This document shows, piece after piece, positions 14,209 through 16,408 of a stretch of 16,408 bases of DNA (the first letter of the stretch is position 1; each line of letters begins with the position of its first letter). The stretch is from CAITYL01 sp041651315 (GTDB taxonomy: Bacteria; Verrucomicrobiota; Lentisphaeria; Oligosphaerales; CAITYL01): NCBI GenBank assembly GCA_041651315.1, contig JBAZJM010000073.1, positions 1-16,408 on the forward strand. The letters are read 5' to 3'. The position numbers and the translations under genes were made by a program. Below the pieces are notes generated by a model. That model was not told the origin of the DNA. It did not search any database and saw nothing but the letters and a program-made list of their open reading frames with translations.

Positions 14209-15981
14209 TTATTGGCGGAGCGACAACGGCGCGGCCCCCGCCGCCAAGGGCGGCCGCACACGGTGGTGATAGGGATCGGAACCGTCATCCTCCATACGGG
14301 CGTGGAAAATCGCGATCAGTTCCCGCAGGGCCGCCTCTGCCGCGGGGGTGGCCAGACCGCCGCCGGCCAAGCGTTCCCGGTCAAGGAGGGCGCGCAAGTA
14401 CAGGATGCGCCAGCGCCACCCCCGTGCCGCCCACGCGGGAAGCTTGACGGCGACCGTTTCGGCCAGGGCGCAGGCGGCGCGGATTGCGCCCTGGTCCGAT
14501 TCTTGCGGAAGATGCTCCTCGGCAAGCGCGGACTCCAGCAGATGCTGCACATTTTCCGCTTCGCGCGCAAGCGCCGCGCAGTCGGGTTTGCCCCGAAGAT
14601 GTTCCACCCGGGCGCGAACGCCGGCCAGGGCCACCTGCATATGCGTGCCCTCAAGCTGGCGGATGAGACAGAGGACGTCGCCCACCACCGCCGGGGAAAA
14701 TTCGTAGGCGATGTACTCGGCCAGCGTCTGCTGGGCCGTCACGTTGCGATCCCAGTAGAAACGGACGGCGACGATCTTGTTCAGATCCTCGAAAATGCCT
14801 TCCGAATAGGGAAAGCCGCCGGCCAAGAGGTGCCCAGATTGCCGCCAAAGCCGTTGCAGGCGAATGGGGAAGGGGTTGGCGCCATACCCTCCCCAGGGAA
14901 ACATTTCCCACATGCTGATCTCCGGGAAATTCAGGAACGGCAGGCCGCCGGGGGCTGGATGTTGCAAGGGATAGGCGGGGAAGTCTTCATGGGCATCCGC
15001 CAGGATGTAATCCAACCAATCATTGCCCTGGGCCAGCTGCCGGGCCAGCCCGGCCCATTCGCCCTCCTCGGGGGTGTCGAAGGTCCAGGTGCTGAGGACC
15101 ACCTTTAGTTTGGGGAAATAGTGCCTGGCCAGGCGGGCAATCTCCCGCGACATCCGGTAATAACCGTTGGCGCCCCAAGGGTGGCAGGCCGGGCAGCCGC
15201 AACCGCCCTCATCATAGGGCCACATCCAGAGGCAATCCAATTCCACCGGGGCCAGCCGTTCAAACAACTGCCGGCAATTGTCCAGGATCAGCGCCAAGCC
15301 TTCAGGACGGCTGGGGCAAATGGGGAACCCGCTGTTCCCGTGGCGCTGCGTCGGATCCGGCAAAGGCGCTGCCAAAAGAGCTTTCGGGGTGCCCCGGAAC
15401 CAGGTGTTGGTGGCACTGGTGGCGAATCCCATGCCCAACTCCCTGGCGATGCCGCCCAGCCGCCGCAACCGTTCCAGCGCCGGTGCCGTGGCCGGGTCGT
15501 TCCAGCCGTCAAGATTGATGGCGGGTAGAATGGCCTTGAGCGTGTTGACGCCCCACAAGGCCAGATCTTCCGTGTACTGAGTCAATTCCTCCTCCGACGC
15601 CACATGGTACCAGTTGTGGAAATGCGAGGCGTAATACATTCCGCGGACAGCGCCCTGCGGCCGGTCGCAGCCGCGCCAGTCGCCAAAGGCAAACTCTCCG
15701 TCGGTAAAGCGGCCGGTACGCAGCATCTTGCCGAGACCAAAAATCAGCCCCAGCTCGCTGCCGGCGGCCACTTCCAGCCGACCCGGCTGCGCCAGGGTTA
15801 GGCGAAACTCTTCGCGGCCGAGCGCAGCGTCAAGGGCGAAGACGAGACCGGGCCCGCCCTCCGGCAGGCATGGCACGGCTGCCACCGGTGCGCACCCGCG
15901 CTGTTGCAGGTGACGGTTGAGGATCGCCAGCAACCGCGGCGCCCGCGGCGAGGCGGGCAATTGACAATGTGTGAGGGACAT
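14209..15981 (-). CDS. Putative glycoside hydrolase, unclassified TIM-barrel type with GH20/GH67-like N-terminal domain
   Basis: 590 residues, no signal peptide. Residues about 1-110 look like the small alpha/beta domain that precedes the barrel in GH20 and GH67 enzymes (SELGLIFGLGKMLRTGRF at 75-92). The barrel seems to begin at RGMYYASHFHNWYH (113-126). The most striking feature is WPYDEGGCGCPAC (254-266), with an Asp257-Glu258 pair followed by a C-x-C-x2-C cluster (261, 263, 266). Later acidic residues include Glu354, Glu359 and Glu394. A helical C-terminal region (about 420-590) is Ala/Arg-rich. I do not recognise a characterised enzyme. The ATG is chosen because AAGAAGA lies 7 nt upstream; a TTG 33 nt earlier would overlap the preceding gene. 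Second in the operon, 19 nt after the GH39-like end. Confidence 0.75.
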   Translation of the reverse strand: MSLTHCQLPASPRAPRLLAILNRHLQQRGCAPVAAVPCLPEGGPGLVFALDAALGREEFRLTLAQPGRLEVAAGSELGLIFGLGKMLRTGRFTDGEFAFGDWRGCDRPQGAVRGMYYASHFHNWYHVASEEELTQYTEDLALWGVNTLKAILPAINLDGWNDPATAPALERLRRLGGIARELGMGFATSATNTWFRGTPKALLAAPLPDPTQRHGNSGFPICPSRPEGLALILDNCRQLFERLAPVELDCLWMWPYDEGGCGCPACHPWGANGYYRMSREIARLARHYFPKLKVVLSTWTFDTPEEGEWAGLARQLAQGNDWLDYILADAHEDFPAYPLQHPAPGGLPFLNFPEISMWEMFPWGGYGANPFPIRLQRLWRQSGHLLAGGFPYSEGIFEDLNKIVAVRFYWDRNVTAQQTLAEYIAYEFSPAVVGDVLCLIRQLEGTHMQVALAGVRARVEHLRGKPDCAALAREAENVQHLLESALAEEHLPQESDQGAIRAACALAETVAVKLPAWAARGWRWRILYLRALLDRERLAGGGLATPAAEAALRELIAIFHARMEDDGSDPYHHRVRPPLAAGAAPLSLRQ

Positions 15982-16000
15982 ATTCGCGTCTTCTTTGTGC

Positions 16001-16408
16001 TCAGTGCAGATCAAACGTGACCAACGTCAAGGTGCCGGAGGCCAGTTGCAGATCGGCGGTTAATTGGCGGTTCTTGAGGTTGCCGGAACCCGCGCGAACG
16101 ACCGGCAGTTCAACCGGGACGCCAGCGGGCAGGAACGACATGGCATAAAAGCCGTTGACCACATATTGGCGCAGCGACGCACCGGCCTGGTGGACACCGG
16201 CAATCTCCAGCGTCACAAGTTTGTCGGGCTCGCCCGGCGCCCGGCCATTCCACACCAGCACCCAGACCGCCCCGCCCTTGGTCACGGCAAAAGTCTCGAT
16301 GCCGTCCTGCTCGCCGGCCATGACCAGCCGCCGGCCGTCATCCGGCAGTTGGCTCCACAGCCACTGCCCCCAAAACGCCGGTTTCAAGAACCCGTTCGCC
16401 GTGATCAG
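16001..16408 (-). CDS. C-terminal end of a GH39-like glycosidase, 5' part outside window
   Basis: About 135 residues are visible, ending in LVTFDLH. The beginning ITANGFLKPAFWGQWLW resembles the barrel end of GH39-type xylosidases, where a G(L)LT-x-NG-x-x-KPSY(Y)A segment leads into the last helix. The rest is beta-rich (ETFAVTKGGAVWVLVWNG, LRQYVVNGFYAMSF) and fits the C-terminal beta-sandwich of that clan. No catalytic residue is in the visible part. First visible gene of the minus-strand operon, with the unclassified glycosidase 19 nt downstream. Family assignment rests on a short segment; the frame and coding nature are firm. Confidence 0.65.
   Translation of the reverse strand: MITANGFLKPAFWGQWLWSQLPDDGRRLVMAGEQDGIETFAVTKGGAVWVLVWNGRAPGEPDKLVTLEIAGVHQAGASLRQYVVNGFYAMSFLPAGVPVELPVVRAGSGNLKNRQLTADLQLASGTLTLVTFDLH

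Overview
The window reads as a GC-rich chromosomal segment from a free-living or gut-type carbohydrate degrader. The mix of genes (GH127 and GH39-like glycosidases, an unplaced TIM-barrel glycosidase with a C-x-C-x2-C motif, an SGNH esterase, MFS uptake, AraC and IclR regulators, HipBA, ferritin plus rubredoxin) and intergenic spacers full of palindromes and short-word repeats would fit the Planctomycetes-Verrucomicrobia-Lentisphaerae group. No marker gene is present, so the phylum is an inference.

Layout. (1) 1-2940, minus strand: an IclR regulator with a good sigma70-type promoter, then an iron-dependent alcohol dehydrogenase, then a class II (GatY/KbaY-type) aldolase cut by the window edge. 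This looks like one catabolic operon. A 94-bp spacer with interleaved inverted repeats separates the last two genes. (2) 2941-3493: no gene. It holds a roughly 300-bp nested palindromic element and a run of hexamer and heptamer repeats that overlaps the stop codon of the next gene. (3) 3488-6506: an AraC-type regulator divergent from a GH127 beta-L-arabinofuranosidase, sharing an AT-rich control region with a perfect palindrome and direct repeats; a strong terminator follows the GH127 gene. (4) 6531-7283, minus: rubredoxin then ferritin, an iron and redox pair with all expected metal ligands visible. (5) 7443-7519: tRNA-Val (CAC) with encoded CCA, its own promoter and terminator. (6) 7582-9250, minus: a hipBA-type toxin-antitoxin operon with overlapping genes and an upstream palindromic operator candidate. 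(7) 9434-10176, plus: a small exported protein made of four 20-residue repeats and a small three-helix membrane protein, the latter of visibly lower GC. (8) 10384-16408, minus: a tightly coupled operon with, in transcription order, the C-terminal end of a GH39-like protein, an unclassified glycosidase-like protein, an SGNH hydrolase, an MFS transporter and a complete GH39-like glycosidase.

How it works together (inference): region 8 looks like an uptake-and-intracellular-hydrolysis locus. The MFS protein would import a short, possibly acetylated or arabinose/xylose-containing glycan fragment, the SGNH enzyme would remove esters, and the non-secreted glycosidases would release sugars. The AraC/GH127 pair would remove arabinofuranose residues under its own sensor. 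The dehydrogenase/aldolase operon could process downstream sugar or aldehyde intermediates. The strongest candidates for something new are the unclassified glycosidase at 14209-15981 and the nested palindrome at 3096-3395.
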